Assembly: GCF_010974945.1 (NCBI RefSeq)
Contig: NZ_JAAIVB010000008.1
Span: 124,001 to 188,000 of the forward strand
Length of the DNA stretch: 64,000 nt
Origin: Noviherbaspirillum galbum
Lineage (GTDB): Bacteria > Pseudomonadota > Gammaproteobacteria > Burkholderiales > Burkholderiaceae_D
Direction of reading: 5' to 3'
In this document: one piece after another, positions 55,215-62,567 of the stretch
Position numbering within the stretch: the first letter of the stretch is position 1
Layout of the letters: the number at the start of each line of letters is the position of its first letter
Position numbers and translations under genes: made by a program
The notes under the pieces: generated by a model
Database searches by the model: none
Told to the model about the DNA's origin: nothing
The model's input: the letters and a program-made list of their open reading frames with translations, nothing else

Positions 55215-55985
55215 ATGGCATCCGGTCCGCAACCCACCGTCATCACCACGTCGATCAAACGTCTTGCGCCGCTGGCGATCATCCTGTTCCTGCATGGCGC
55301 CGTACTTTACGCCTTGCGGACCAGCCTTCCGGCTGAAACGGCCCGCCGCGTTCCGCGCGAAGTCATTGCCAGCTTCATCACCCAGGAATCGCCGCGGCCG
55401 TCTTCCCTGAGCGTCCCGGCTCCCGCCCCTGTCAAATCGCAGCCGGTCAATCCCGCAACCGTCAGGAATTCCGCGCCGGCCGCGCAACCCGCTCTGCTCA
55501 ACAAGACGCCGTCGCCGAAAGCGATCGTGCAACCTGAAGCATTGTCCGCCCAGCCTGCGCCACCTGCGCCACCTGCACCAGCAACCCCTGCCGCGCCATC
55601 GGCGGCCTCCGGCACGGCGATCGATAACCGAGCGGCCAACGCCGCGGCGTCTCCCTCTGCATCCGCGTATTCCACCCCTTCGGCGCCTTCCGCGCCGGCG
55701 CAGCCCAAAACGGTCAGCAGCGGTATCGAATACATCCAGCCGCCCCGGCCGGAATATCCGAATGGAGCACGCCGGCTTGGCGAGGAAGGCAAGGTCATGT
55801 TGCGCGTGCTGGTCAACGAGCGCGGGGTGGCGGAACGCATCGAGATACAGAAAAGCTCGGGCTCGCCCCGCCTCGACGAAGCCGCCCGCCAGGCGGTTCT
55901 GCGCGCGGTTTTCAAGCCCTATGCCGAGGATGGCAAGCCCGTGCCCATGTACGCCCTCGTCCCCATCGCATTTCAACTGGATTAA
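55215..55985 (+). CDS. tonB: TonB energy-transducing protein
   Basis: Carries proton-motive energy from ExbB-ExbD to outer-membrane siderophore and heme receptors. The 256-aa product has an N-terminal membrane helix (about 15-34, RLAPLAIILFLHGAVLYAL), a periplasmic Pro/Ala/Ser-rich stretch (about 60-165), and the C-terminal TonB domain (about 175-256): IEYIQPPRPEYPNGARRLGEEGKVMLRVLV, the YP motif and SSGSPRLDEAARQAV. exbB follows by 12 bp. Confidence 0.93.
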   Translation: MASGPQPTVITTSIKRLAPLAIILFLHGAVLYALRTSLPAETARRVPREVIASFITQESPRPSSLSVPAPAPVKSQPVNPATVRNSAPAAQPALLNKTPSPKAIVQPEALSAQPAPPAPPAPATPAAPSAASGTAIDNRAANAAASPSASAYSTPSAPSAPAQPKTVSSGIEYIQPPRPEYPNGARRLGEEGKVMLRVLVNERGVAERIEIQKSSGSPRLDEAARQAVLRAVFKPYAEDGKPVPMYALVPIAFQLD

Positions 55986-55997
55986 GGAAGAAACATC

Positions 55998-56717
55998 ATG
56001 CAATCAAGCCCCTACGGCCTGGAAAGCCTGTGGATGCAAGGCGATGCCGTCACGAAGATCGTCGCCATGCTGCTGCTCGCCATGTCTGTCGCGTCCTGGT
56101 ATGTGATCGTCACCAAGGCGATCCAGATCTGGCGCTACTCGCGCTCCGCGCGCGCCGCCGGCCACGCATTCTGGGACACCACCAACCTGCAGGAAGGACT
56201 GGCCGCGCTCGGCAGCGGCAACCCTTTCGCCGATATCGCGCAGTCCGGCGTTGGCGCGCTGCGCCACCACAACGCCCACAAGGGGCACCTGCACGACCAG
56301 TTGTCGCTGAGCGACTGGACCACGCTCTGCCTGCGGCAGGCGATCGACGAAGCCGCCGGACGCCTGCAGGCAGGCATGGCGGTTCTGGCATCGGTCGGAT
56401 CGAGCGCGCCCTTCGTTGGCCTCTTCGGCACCGTCTGGGGCATCTATCATGCCTTGGTGTCGATCGGCACCTCCGGCCAGGCGAGCATCGACAAGGTCGC
56501 CGGCCCCGTCGGGGAAGCGCTGATCATGACCGCACTCGGCCTCGCGGTGGCGATTCCCGCCAGCTTCGGCTACAACGCGCTCGTCCGCGGCAACAAGGGC
56601 ATCATTTCCAAGCTCAACAAATTCGGTTTCGACTTGCATTCGCTGTTCGTCACCGGGTCACGCGCCGAGTCGGGCGACGAAGGCAAGGCCCGCCTAGTCG
56701 TCGTCGGGGGCGCATGA
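55998..56717 (+). CDS. exbB: Biopolymer transport protein ExbB
   Basis: MotA-like proton channel subunit of the TonB system. The 239-aa product has three transmembrane helices: about 15-35 (IVAMLLLAMSVASWYVIVTK), 120-140 (LASVGSSAPFVGLFGTVWGIYHALV) and 165-190 (LIMTALGLAVAIPASFGYNAL), the last two carrying the conserved Thr and Gly residues of the channel. Its stop overlaps the exbD start as ATGA, so translation is coupled. Confidence 0.95.
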   Translation: MQSSPYGLESLWMQGDAVTKIVAMLLLAMSVASWYVIVTKAIQIWRYSRSARAAGHAFWDTTNLQEGLAALGSGNPFADIAQSGVGALRHHNAHKGHLHDQLSLSDWTTLCLRQAIDEAAGRLQAGMAVLASVGSSAPFVGLFGTVWGIYHALVSIGTSGQASIDKVAGPVGEALIMTALGLAVAIPASFGYNALVRGNKGIISKLNKFGFDLHSLFVTGSRAESGDEGKARLVVVGGA

Positions 56718-57133
56718 TGGCAATGGGTTCGCTGTCCGACAACGAGGACGATTTCAATCCCGAGATCAATACCACGCCGCTGGTCGACGTCATGCTGGTG
56801 CTGCTGATCATTTTCATCATCACCATCCCGGTGATCAACCATAGCGTCAATCTCGACCTGCCGCGCGCGGTCAGCCAGCCGCTGGAGACCAAGCCCGACA
56901 GCATCCAGGTCGCCATCGATGCGCAAGGCAAGGTATTCTGGAACGGCGCGCCGGTGAACATGGCGGAACTCGACGCACGGATTGCCGCCGCCTCGCGTCG
57001 CGAACCGCAGCCGGAACTGCACCTGAGCGCGGCACGCACCACGCAGTACGAGAGCGTGGCTCAGGTGATGGCCGCCGCGCAGCGGGGCGGGCTTGGCAAG
57101 ATGGGTTTCGTCACCGACCCGCAGCCCAGGTAA
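56714..57133 (+). CDS. exbD: Biopolymer transport protein ExbD
   Basis: Partner of ExbB. The 139-aa product has a short cytoplasmic tail (SDNEDDFNPEINTTPLVDV), one membrane helix with the proton-carrying Asp (VDVMLVLLIIFIITIPVI) and a periplasmic domain. A second in-frame ATG lies at 56717. It ends the operon; a DUF2242 lipoprotein gene follows after 123 bp. Confidence 0.94.
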   Translation: MMAMGSLSDNEDDFNPEINTTPLVDVMLVLLIIFIITIPVINHSVNLDLPRAVSQPLETKPDSIQVAIDAQGKVFWNGAPVNMAELDARIAAASRREPQPELHLSAARTTQYESVAQVMAAAQRGGLGKMGFVTDPQPR

Positions 57134-57256
57134 GTGCACGGGAACGCGGCCTGCGCGGCCGCTCACCGCCTGCCAACGCCGCCGAGGCGATGGCATCGGG
57201 CATCCCGTCATGTTTTCTCGGTATACTCCATCCGGTTGCAGCTTCCTCGAGCGATC

Positions 57257-57955
57257 ATGACATTCAAATCGATCCTTCTCGCCACCACCTGCGCCGCCGT
57301 GCTGTGTGCCTGCGGCACAACCATGCCGAAGAAACAATCGGACTATCGCGCCGAAGACTTCGGCTCGGCCGACACCTATTCCCGCATTTTCCCCGGCACG
57401 GATGAGTCGACCTGCGAAGCCGCGCGCCGCGCCCTGCTGAGCCAGGGGTACATCATCACGCTCGTCAAGCCGTCCCAGATCAATGGCCGCAAGAATTTCC
57501 AGCCTGACCACGACACCCACGTGCAGATCGAATTCCACGTGGTATGCGCAATTAATGCCAAGGGCAGCAATACGACGACCGCCTTCGTCAACGCCGTGCG
57601 CGACCGCTACACCTTGAAGAAAAGTTCCAATTCCGCCAGCCTTGGCGTGGGCGTGCTCGGTTCGGTCTCGCTGCCCTTCGGCTCCACCGATGACTCCATG
57701 GTGAAGACCGGCAGCGAAACCATTCCCGTGCGCCGGTTCTATGACCGCTTCTTCGAATTGATGGAAGGTTACCTGGACGTCAAGCTGGATGAGCCCGACA
57801 AGGGGCCGGGGGACGGCAAGGAACTGGATTCACCGGCGGATGAGCCGGCGACGAAGGCAGTGTCCGGCCAGGACGGAAAGGAAAGCCAAGGCGCTGCGGG
57901 CGCGGTCGCAAACCGCCGCCCGGAAATCAATGGCGAATCATCTTCAAGGGAATGA
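57257..57955 (+). CDS. DUF2242 lipoprotein
   Basis: A 232-aa lipoprotein. The start is the ATG at 57257; the frame is open 123 bp more. A lipoprotein signal (FKSILLATTCAAVLCAC, Cys19) is followed by the DUF2242 domain (AEDFGSADTYSRIFPGTDESTCEAARRALLSQGY; then VQIEFHVVCAIN) and, past about residue 180, a charged Asp/Gly/Pro-rich tail. The family is characteristic of Burkholderiales and often adjoins feoAB; function unknown. It ends convergently with, and overlaps by 29 bp, the DUF6587 gene. Confidence 0.88.
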   Translation: MTFKSILLATTCAAVLCACGTTMPKKQSDYRAEDFGSADTYSRIFPGTDESTCEAARRALLSQGYIITLVKPSQINGRKNFQPDHDTHVQIEFHVVCAINAKGSNTTTAFVNAVRDRYTLKKSSNSASLGVGVLGSVSLPFGSTDDSMVKTGSETIPVRRFYDRFFELMEGYLDVKLDEPDKGPGDGKELDSPADEPATKAVSGQDGKESQGAAGAVANRRPEINGESSSRE

Positions 57956-58223
57956 CGCGCGCCGGCGGTTGCGCGCCGTCCTTGGCATCGGTGCCAGCGG
58001 GACTGCCGCACCCGCCGCAACTGCCGCAGCCATCCCCACAGGAACCGCCCTCTTCCCGGACCGCGGATAGCCGGCGCGCGAGTCCGTGCATCGACAAGCC
58101 GGTGGCCAGCTTGACCATGCCCGAACGCAGCGCTTGCCGGATGGTGCGCGGCAGGTAGCGCCGGCAGACCGCGGCGAACGCGACCAGCACGATTGCTCCG
58201 ACGATCCATTCCTGCAAGTTCAT
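57927..58223 (-). CDS. DUF6587 small protein of the feo operon
   Basis: A 98-aa product with an N-terminal membrane helix (WIVGAIVLVAFAAVCRRYLP, about 6-25) and a C-terminal cysteine-rich patch (EEGGSCGDGCGSCGGCG, about 58-74) that could bind iron or a cluster. It starts 3 bp after the feoB stop on the same strand. A small third Feo component (FeoC in enterics) is often Cys-rich and the position invites that comparison, but this one has a membrane anchor and is not FeoC-like. Overlaps the DUF2242 end by 29 bp. Confidence 0.83.
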   Translation of the reverse strand: MNLQEWIVGAIVLVAFAAVCRRYLPRTIRQALRSGMVKLATGLSMHGLARRLSAVREEGGSCGDGCGSCGGCGSPAGTDAKDGAQPPARVIPLKMIRH

Positions 58224-58226
58224 GAT

Positions 58227-60113
58227 TCAGCCTCCCAGAAGAGCGCGGCTCACCTGGTACGTCAGGAACGACGCTAGGTAGGCCAGCGCGAACATGTAGG
58301 CCGCCATGGCCACCGGCGCCTTCCAGGTATTGGTTTCCCGGCGCACGATGGACAAGGTGGAAATGCACTGCGGCGCGAACACATACCAGGCCAGCAGGGA
58401 AAACGCGGTCGGCAGCGACCAGGTCGCGGCGATCATGGGCGTGAGCGCGGTTGCCACCTCTTCGCCCGTGGCCGACAGGGCGTACACCGTGCCCAGCGCC
58501 CCCACAGCCACCTCGCGCGCCGCGAGTCCCGGCACCAGCGCGATGGAAATCTGCCAGTTGAAACCGATCGGCGCGAACAGGACTTCCAGCCACCGGCCCA
58601 CATGGCCGGCAAAGCTGTACTGGATCGCCGGGCCGGTCGCGCCGTCCGGCGCGCCGGGGAAGCTCGACAGGAACCAGAGGATGATCATCAGCGACAGGAT
58701 GATGGTGCCTACCCGCGTCACGAAAATGCGAGCCCGTTCCCACAGGCCGATGGCGAGGTTGCGCGCGTGCGGCCAGTGGTAGTTCGGCAGCTCCAGCATC
58801 AGGGGCTGGTAGCGTCCCTTGCCGATGGTGCGCTTGATGACGTAGGCCACCGCCATCGCCGCCAGGATGCCGGCGAAATACAGCCCGAAAAGCACGAGTC
58901 CCTGCAGGTTGAGGATGCCCACCGGACGGTCGGGAATGAAGGCGCCGATGATCAGTGCATAGACCGGCAGGCGCGCGGAGCATGTCATCAGCGGAGCGAT
59001 CATGATGGTGGCCAGCCGGTCGCGCGGATCCTGGATGGTGCGGGTCGCCATGATGCCGGGCACGGCGCAGGCGAAGCTCGACAGCAAGGGGATGAAGGCA
59101 CGGCCGGACAAGCCGACGCTGCCCATCAGGCGGTCGAGCAGGAAGGCCGCGCGCGGCAGGTAGCCGGATTCTTCAAGCGACAGGATGAAGAGAAACAGGA
59201 TCAGGATCTGCGGCAGGAACACAAGCACGCTGCCGACGCCGGAAATGATGCCGTCGACCAGCAGGCTGCGCAGGATGCCGTCGGGCATCGCGGTCTGCAC
59301 CATCCTGCCAAGTCCGTCGATGCTTTCCTTGATGAAGTCCATCGGCAGCTTGGACCAGCTGAATACCGCTTGGAATACGAGGAAAAGCACGGCGGCGAGG
59401 ATGACGTAGCCCAGCACCGGGTGAAGCACCACCGCATCGATCTTTTCGCCGATCGTGTTTTCTTCGCCATGCTCGGTGATGACGTTGTCGAGGATGCGCC
59501 GCACCTCGCGCTGGGTCGCTTCCAGCGTGTGGCTGTTGTCGGCGTTGAAACGCGAGGCGTCGTCCCGGGCCGGCGGCTCGAGCGCCCATGGCTGGCGCGC
59601 CAGTTCGTCGAACTGGGTGACGAGGGAACCGCTGCCGCCCGGCTTGACAGCCACCGTCTCGATGACCGGGATGCCGAGTTCCTGGCGCAGGCGCGCGATG
59701 TCGATCTGCAATCCGCGCTTGCGCGCGACGTCCATCATGTTGAGCGCGAGGACGGTCGGCCGCTGGAGCCGCAGCACTTCGAGCACCAGCCTGAGGTTCA
59801 GCCGCAGGTTGGTCGCATCGGCCACCAGCACGATGACATCCGGCGGCACGTCATCCGTGCGGGTGCCGAACAGCACGTCGCGGGTGATGGCTTCGTCGGG
59901 CGTCATCGCGTTCAGGCTGTAGGCGCCCGGCAGGTCCACGATCTGGTAGTTGTGGCCCGCGTCGGAAGTGAACTGGCCTTCCTTGCGCTCGACCGTCACG
60001 CCGGCATAGTTGGCGACTTTCTGGCGGGCGCCGGTGAGGCGGTTGAAGAGCGCGGTCTTGCCGCAATTGGGATTACCCACCAAGGCAAGGCGTAGGGGGC
60101 GGGCAGTATTCAT
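58227..60113 (-). CDS. feoB: Ferrous iron transporter FeoB
   Basis: Inner-membrane Fe(II) importer with a cytosolic GTPase. The 628-aa product has G1 GNPNCGKT (13-20), G2 GVTVERKEG, G3 DLPGAYSL, G4 ALNMMD-like LNMMDVA, and a helical insert; then about eight to ten membrane segments with two Gate repeats, including the conserved PCSARLPVYALI-type and SFACAVPGIMATRTI segments with Cys residues. The C-terminus ends in short helices without a FeoC fusion. feoA precedes it by 14 bp. Confidence 0.96.
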   Translation of the reverse strand: MNTARPLRLALVGNPNCGKTALFNRLTGARQKVANYAGVTVERKEGQFTSDAGHNYQIVDLPGAYSLNAMTPDEAITRDVLFGTRTDDVPPDVIVLVADATNLRLNLRLVLEVLRLQRPTVLALNMMDVARKRGLQIDIARLRQELGIPVIETVAVKPGGSGSLVTQFDELARQPWALEPPARDDASRFNADNSHTLEATQREVRRILDNVITEHGEENTIGEKIDAVVLHPVLGYVILAAVLFLVFQAVFSWSKLPMDFIKESIDGLGRMVQTAMPDGILRSLLVDGIISGVGSVLVFLPQILILFLFILSLEESGYLPRAAFLLDRLMGSVGLSGRAFIPLLSSFACAVPGIMATRTIQDPRDRLATIMIAPLMTCSARLPVYALIIGAFIPDRPVGILNLQGLVLFGLYFAGILAAMAVAYVIKRTIGKGRYQPLMLELPNYHWPHARNLAIGLWERARIFVTRVGTIILSLMIILWFLSSFPGAPDGATGPAIQYSFAGHVGRWLEVLFAPIGFNWQISIALVPGLAAREVAVGALGTVYALSATGEEVATALTPMIAATWSLPTAFSLLAWYVFAPQCISTLSIVRRETNTWKAPVAMAAYMFALAYLASFLTYQVSRALLGG

Positions 60114-60127
60114 GGAATTCTTGACGA

Positions 60128-60457
60128 TCAGGCTTGGCGGCGGCTTTTCGCGGCGGACGCCAGGGAATCGCCGTCGACCGGCATGACATGGATGAGCGCG
60201 GCTTCATGGCGCCGCAGGGCAAATGTCGTGTTGCCGAGCTTGACGGCGATGGGGTCGCGGTGGGGAAAGGATTCCGCCACGATGCGAACGCGTTCGCCGG
60301 GAACGAAGCCGAGCTCGAGAAGGCGCGTCCTCAGGGCGGATTGCTCCGGGGACAAGGCGGCCGACAGGCTGGAAACCACGGCGCTCTCGCCTTTCCTCAG
60401 GTTACCGAGGTGGCTGGGCGCGACTTGGAAAGAGGGATCGCTCAAAACTGCGGACAT
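60128..60457 (-). CDS. feoA: Ferrous iron transport protein A
   Basis: Small SH3-like protein that supports FeoB. The 109-aa product has a disordered start, then the FeoA domain (about 40-95): LRTRLLELGFVPGERVRIVAESFPHRDPIAVKLGNTTFALRRHEAALIHV, with the GF/PG and LRR signatures. It starts the feoA-feoB-DUF6587 operon and lies 35 bp from a Fur-type box on the same strand. Confidence 0.94.
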   Translation of the reverse strand: MSAVLSDPSFQVAPSHLGNLRKGESAVVSSLSAALSPEQSALRTRLLELGFVPGERVRIVAESFPHRDPIAVKLGNTTFALRRHEAALIHVMPVDGDSLASAAKSRRQA

Positions 60458-60491
60458 TGTTCGCTTTCGAAAGAGAACCGGCTTGTTACTG

Positions 60492-60520
60492 AGTATAGCA
60501 TGCGAATGATAATAATTCTT
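60492..60520 (-). promoter_or_regulatory. Fur box and -10 before feoA
   Basis: On the minus strand a TATACT -10 (60497-60492) lies just downstream of a Fur-box-like site (60502-60520), which agrees with the 19-bp consensus at 14 positions and contains GATAAT plus AATTCTT-like halves. This is the expected layout for iron-repressed feoAB. Confidence 0.75.
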
Positions 60521-60731
60521 AATCAGCTCGCTGAAAAGACTGAAACCTTGAGAAAGGCGAACAACGTTGCCCGAAGAGACATCTCGCCGGGCAGCGATGT
60601 GTCAAGGTGTCGAAGGGGAATTTCCGGCGCCGCGCGTCCCCGCGCGGCGCGCCCGGTACCTATCCGAATCCGAGTCGGCCGCGTTGTGCTGCTGCGCCCG
60701 GCGGAGGATTACCGGAAGAATGATGAAGCGG

Positions 60732-62135
60732 TCAGTCGACCACCATCTGGCCGTTTTTCAACAGGCCGAGGACCTCGTACTCTTCCATCTTGCGATAGAG
60801 GCTGGAAAGGCCGATTCCCAGCTTCTGGGCGGCGGTGCGGCGGTCGCCGTTGTTGTCGGCGATCGCCTTCAGGATGACGCTGCATTCGAAGCGTCGTACC
60901 TGGTCGCGCAAGCCATTGCCGGAAGCCGGAGCCGCCGCGCCGGCTTCCGCCGGCGGAATGATGCGCGCGATCTGGGGCGGCAGGTCTGCGGTGGTAATGC
61001 GGCCTTCGTCGGCCAGGATCAATGCTCGGTCAATCACGTTTTCCATCTCCCTAACGTTACCGGGCCAGTCGTACGCCGAGAGGATCGCCTCGACTTCCGG
61101 CTCCATCGACAACTCAGTCCCGTGGTTCATGCGCTTTGCACCTCTGCTCAGCAAGAACCGGACCAGCTGGGGAACGTCCTGGCGCCGCTCGCGCAGCGGC
61201 GGCACGTGGACATGGAAAACACTCAAGCGGAAATACAGGTCTTCGCGGAACCGGCCCTCGGCCACCATCTGGCCGAGATCCCGGTTTGTCGCCGCGACGA
61301 TGCGCACGTCAGCGCGCTTCGCCTGTTCGCTGCCGACCGGGCGCACGGTCTTCTCTTCGATCACGTGCAGCAGCTTCACCTGCAGCGACAAGGGCAGTTC
61401 GCCGATCTCGTCGAGGAAGATGGTGCCCTTGTCCGCCTCGAGAAACAGCCCTTTCCGGGCCTTGTCGGCGCCGGTGAAGGAGCCTTTCACGTGCCCGAAC
61501 AATTCGCTTTCCATCAGGTTTTCCGGGATCGCTCCGCAGTTCACCGGGATGAAGGGGCCGTCGGAACGCTGGCTTTGCTGGTGGATCTGGCGCGCGATCA
61601 CGCCCTTGCCCGTGCCGCTCTCGCCGGTGACGAGCACGGTGGAATCGGTCGGCGCCACCTTGGCGATCAGGCGATCGAGGTCGCGCATCGAGGATGAAAC
61701 GAAGCCGAACATCTCGTCCCGGCTCCCGAGAACGAGATTTCTCAGGACCTTGTTCTCGGAACTGAGACGCCGCAGGTCCGCAACCTTCATCAGGCGATGC
61801 AGCACCTCGTCGTTGCGCACCGGCTTGATCATGTAGTCCGATGCACCGGCCTTGATGGCATCGATGGCGGTATCCACCGAGGCATGCGCGGTCATCATGA
61901 TGAAGCTGGTCTCCACGCCCGCGGAGCGGGCCCGGCGGACCAGCTCGATGCCGCTGAAGTCCGGCATCTGGATGTCGCTGATGGCAACGTCGATTCCCCC
62001 TTTCGAGAGATAGGCCAGCGCCTCGCCTCCGCTGGCCGCCTCCTGCACGGCGAAGCCGGAACGGGTGAGATGGACCGCCAGCACCTTGCGGATGGCCGGT
62101 TCGTCGTCGACGATCAATACTTCGAGAGATTTCAT
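60732..62135 (-). CDS. Orphan NtrC-family sigma-54 activator
   Basis: A 467-aa response regulator. Receiver domain (1-115) with phosphoacceptor Asp54; AAA+ domain with Walker A GESGTGKG (171-178), the sigma-54 loop reading GSFTGA (218-223) where most have GAFTGA, Walker B FLDEIGEL; and a C-terminal Fis-type helix-turn-helix (GDRRTAAQKLGIGLSSLYRKMEEY). No histidine kinase gene is adjacent, so it is an orphan. It is divergent from a c-di-GMP gene preceded by a sigma-54 promoter, a likely target. Similar to AtoC/PilR-type regulators. Confidence 0.93.
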   Translation of the reverse strand: MKSLEVLIVDDEPAIRKVLAVHLTRSGFAVQEAASGGEALAYLSKGGIDVAISDIQMPDFSGIELVRRARSAGVETSFIMMTAHASVDTAIDAIKAGASDYMIKPVRNDEVLHRLMKVADLRRLSSENKVLRNLVLGSRDEMFGFVSSSMRDLDRLIAKVAPTDSTVLVTGESGTGKGVIARQIHQQSQRSDGPFIPVNCGAIPENLMESELFGHVKGSFTGADKARKGLFLEADKGTIFLDEIGELPLSLQVKLLHVIEEKTVRPVGSEQAKRADVRIVAATNRDLGQMVAEGRFREDLYFRLSVFHVHVPPLRERRQDVPQLVRFLLSRGAKRMNHGTELSMEPEVEAILSAYDWPGNVREMENVIDRALILADEGRITTADLPPQIARIIPPAEAGAAAPASGNGLRDQVRRFECSVILKAIADNNGDRRTAAQKLGIGLSSLYRKMEEYEVLGLLKNGQMVVD

Positions 62136-62232
62136 GAAGATGGTGTTTGAATCTTGTTTGCCGGGATTCCGTCCCGGAAAATGGTTGAAGCGACAAGGTT
62201 AATAGTAATGCATCCTCTTTCGCCGTTGGCAT

Positions 62233-62250
62233 CATGACGCGGCAGTCATG
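62233..62250. promoter_or_regulatory. Dyad CATGAC-N6-GTCATG
   Basis: A perfect 6-bp inverted repeat with a 6-bp spacer, 98 bp upstream of the activator's own start and about 220 bp upstream of the sigma-54 promoter. It may be an activator or repressor site; short arms limit the weight. Confidence 0.3.
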
Positions 62251-62327
62251 CGCGACCGCATGTCGACGAGGCCGTAATGGTACCTCCGGCGGCATGAAAT
62301 TCCCAGCGACGATAATCCCGTTCCCGA

Positions 62328-62363
62328 CATTGGGGAAAAGGCTCGCCGATTTTCCCAGCAATG
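62328..62363. promoter_or_regulatory. Dyad candidate enhancer site
   Basis: GGGAAAA (62333-62339) and TTTTCCC (62350-62356) form a perfect 7-bp inverted repeat with a 10-bp spacer, bordered by CATTG and CAATG (offset by two bases). Its centre lies about 125 bp upstream of the -24/-12 element, the usual distance for an NtrC-type upstream activating sequence. Confidence 0.4.
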
Positions 62364-62461
62364 GAAAGACCCGCCGTTCTCGTCCGAAGTTCTCATCCAA
62401 CGTCCTCCCGCGCCCGTCCCGCCTCTCGCCACGGCAATGTTGTCAGGGGCTGTTAGCCAAT

Positions 62462-62477
62462 TGGCATATTACTTGCA
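62462..62477 (+). promoter_or_regulatory. Sigma-54 promoter
   Basis: TGGCATATTACTTGCA matches the -24/-12 consensus TGGCAC-N5-TTGCA closely: the -24 GG and -12 GC are present with exactly 10 bp between them. Transcription would begin near 62488, 80 bp before the c-di-GMP gene's ATG at 62568. Confidence 0.75.
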
Positions 62478-62567
62478 AAAGGGAAATAACCCTGGCCAGG
62501 AAGCCGGGTCTTTTCAAAACGGCTGCGCGGCGAACCCGCGTCGGGCGGCGTCAAGAAAGCGAACCGC

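Larger units (their letters stand above)
62136..62567. other. Regulatory region between the activator and the c-di-GMP gene
   Basis: This 432-bp divergent region holds no gene. It contains a near-consensus sigma-54 promoter (62462-62477) facing the c-di-GMP gene and two dyads upstream of it (62233-62250 and 62328-62363), described separately. Confidence 0.6.

Noticed and set aside
57146-57162. GCGGCC/GGCCGC hairpin after exbD
   Set aside because: Six-bp stem in GC-rich DNA without a T-run; expected by chance.
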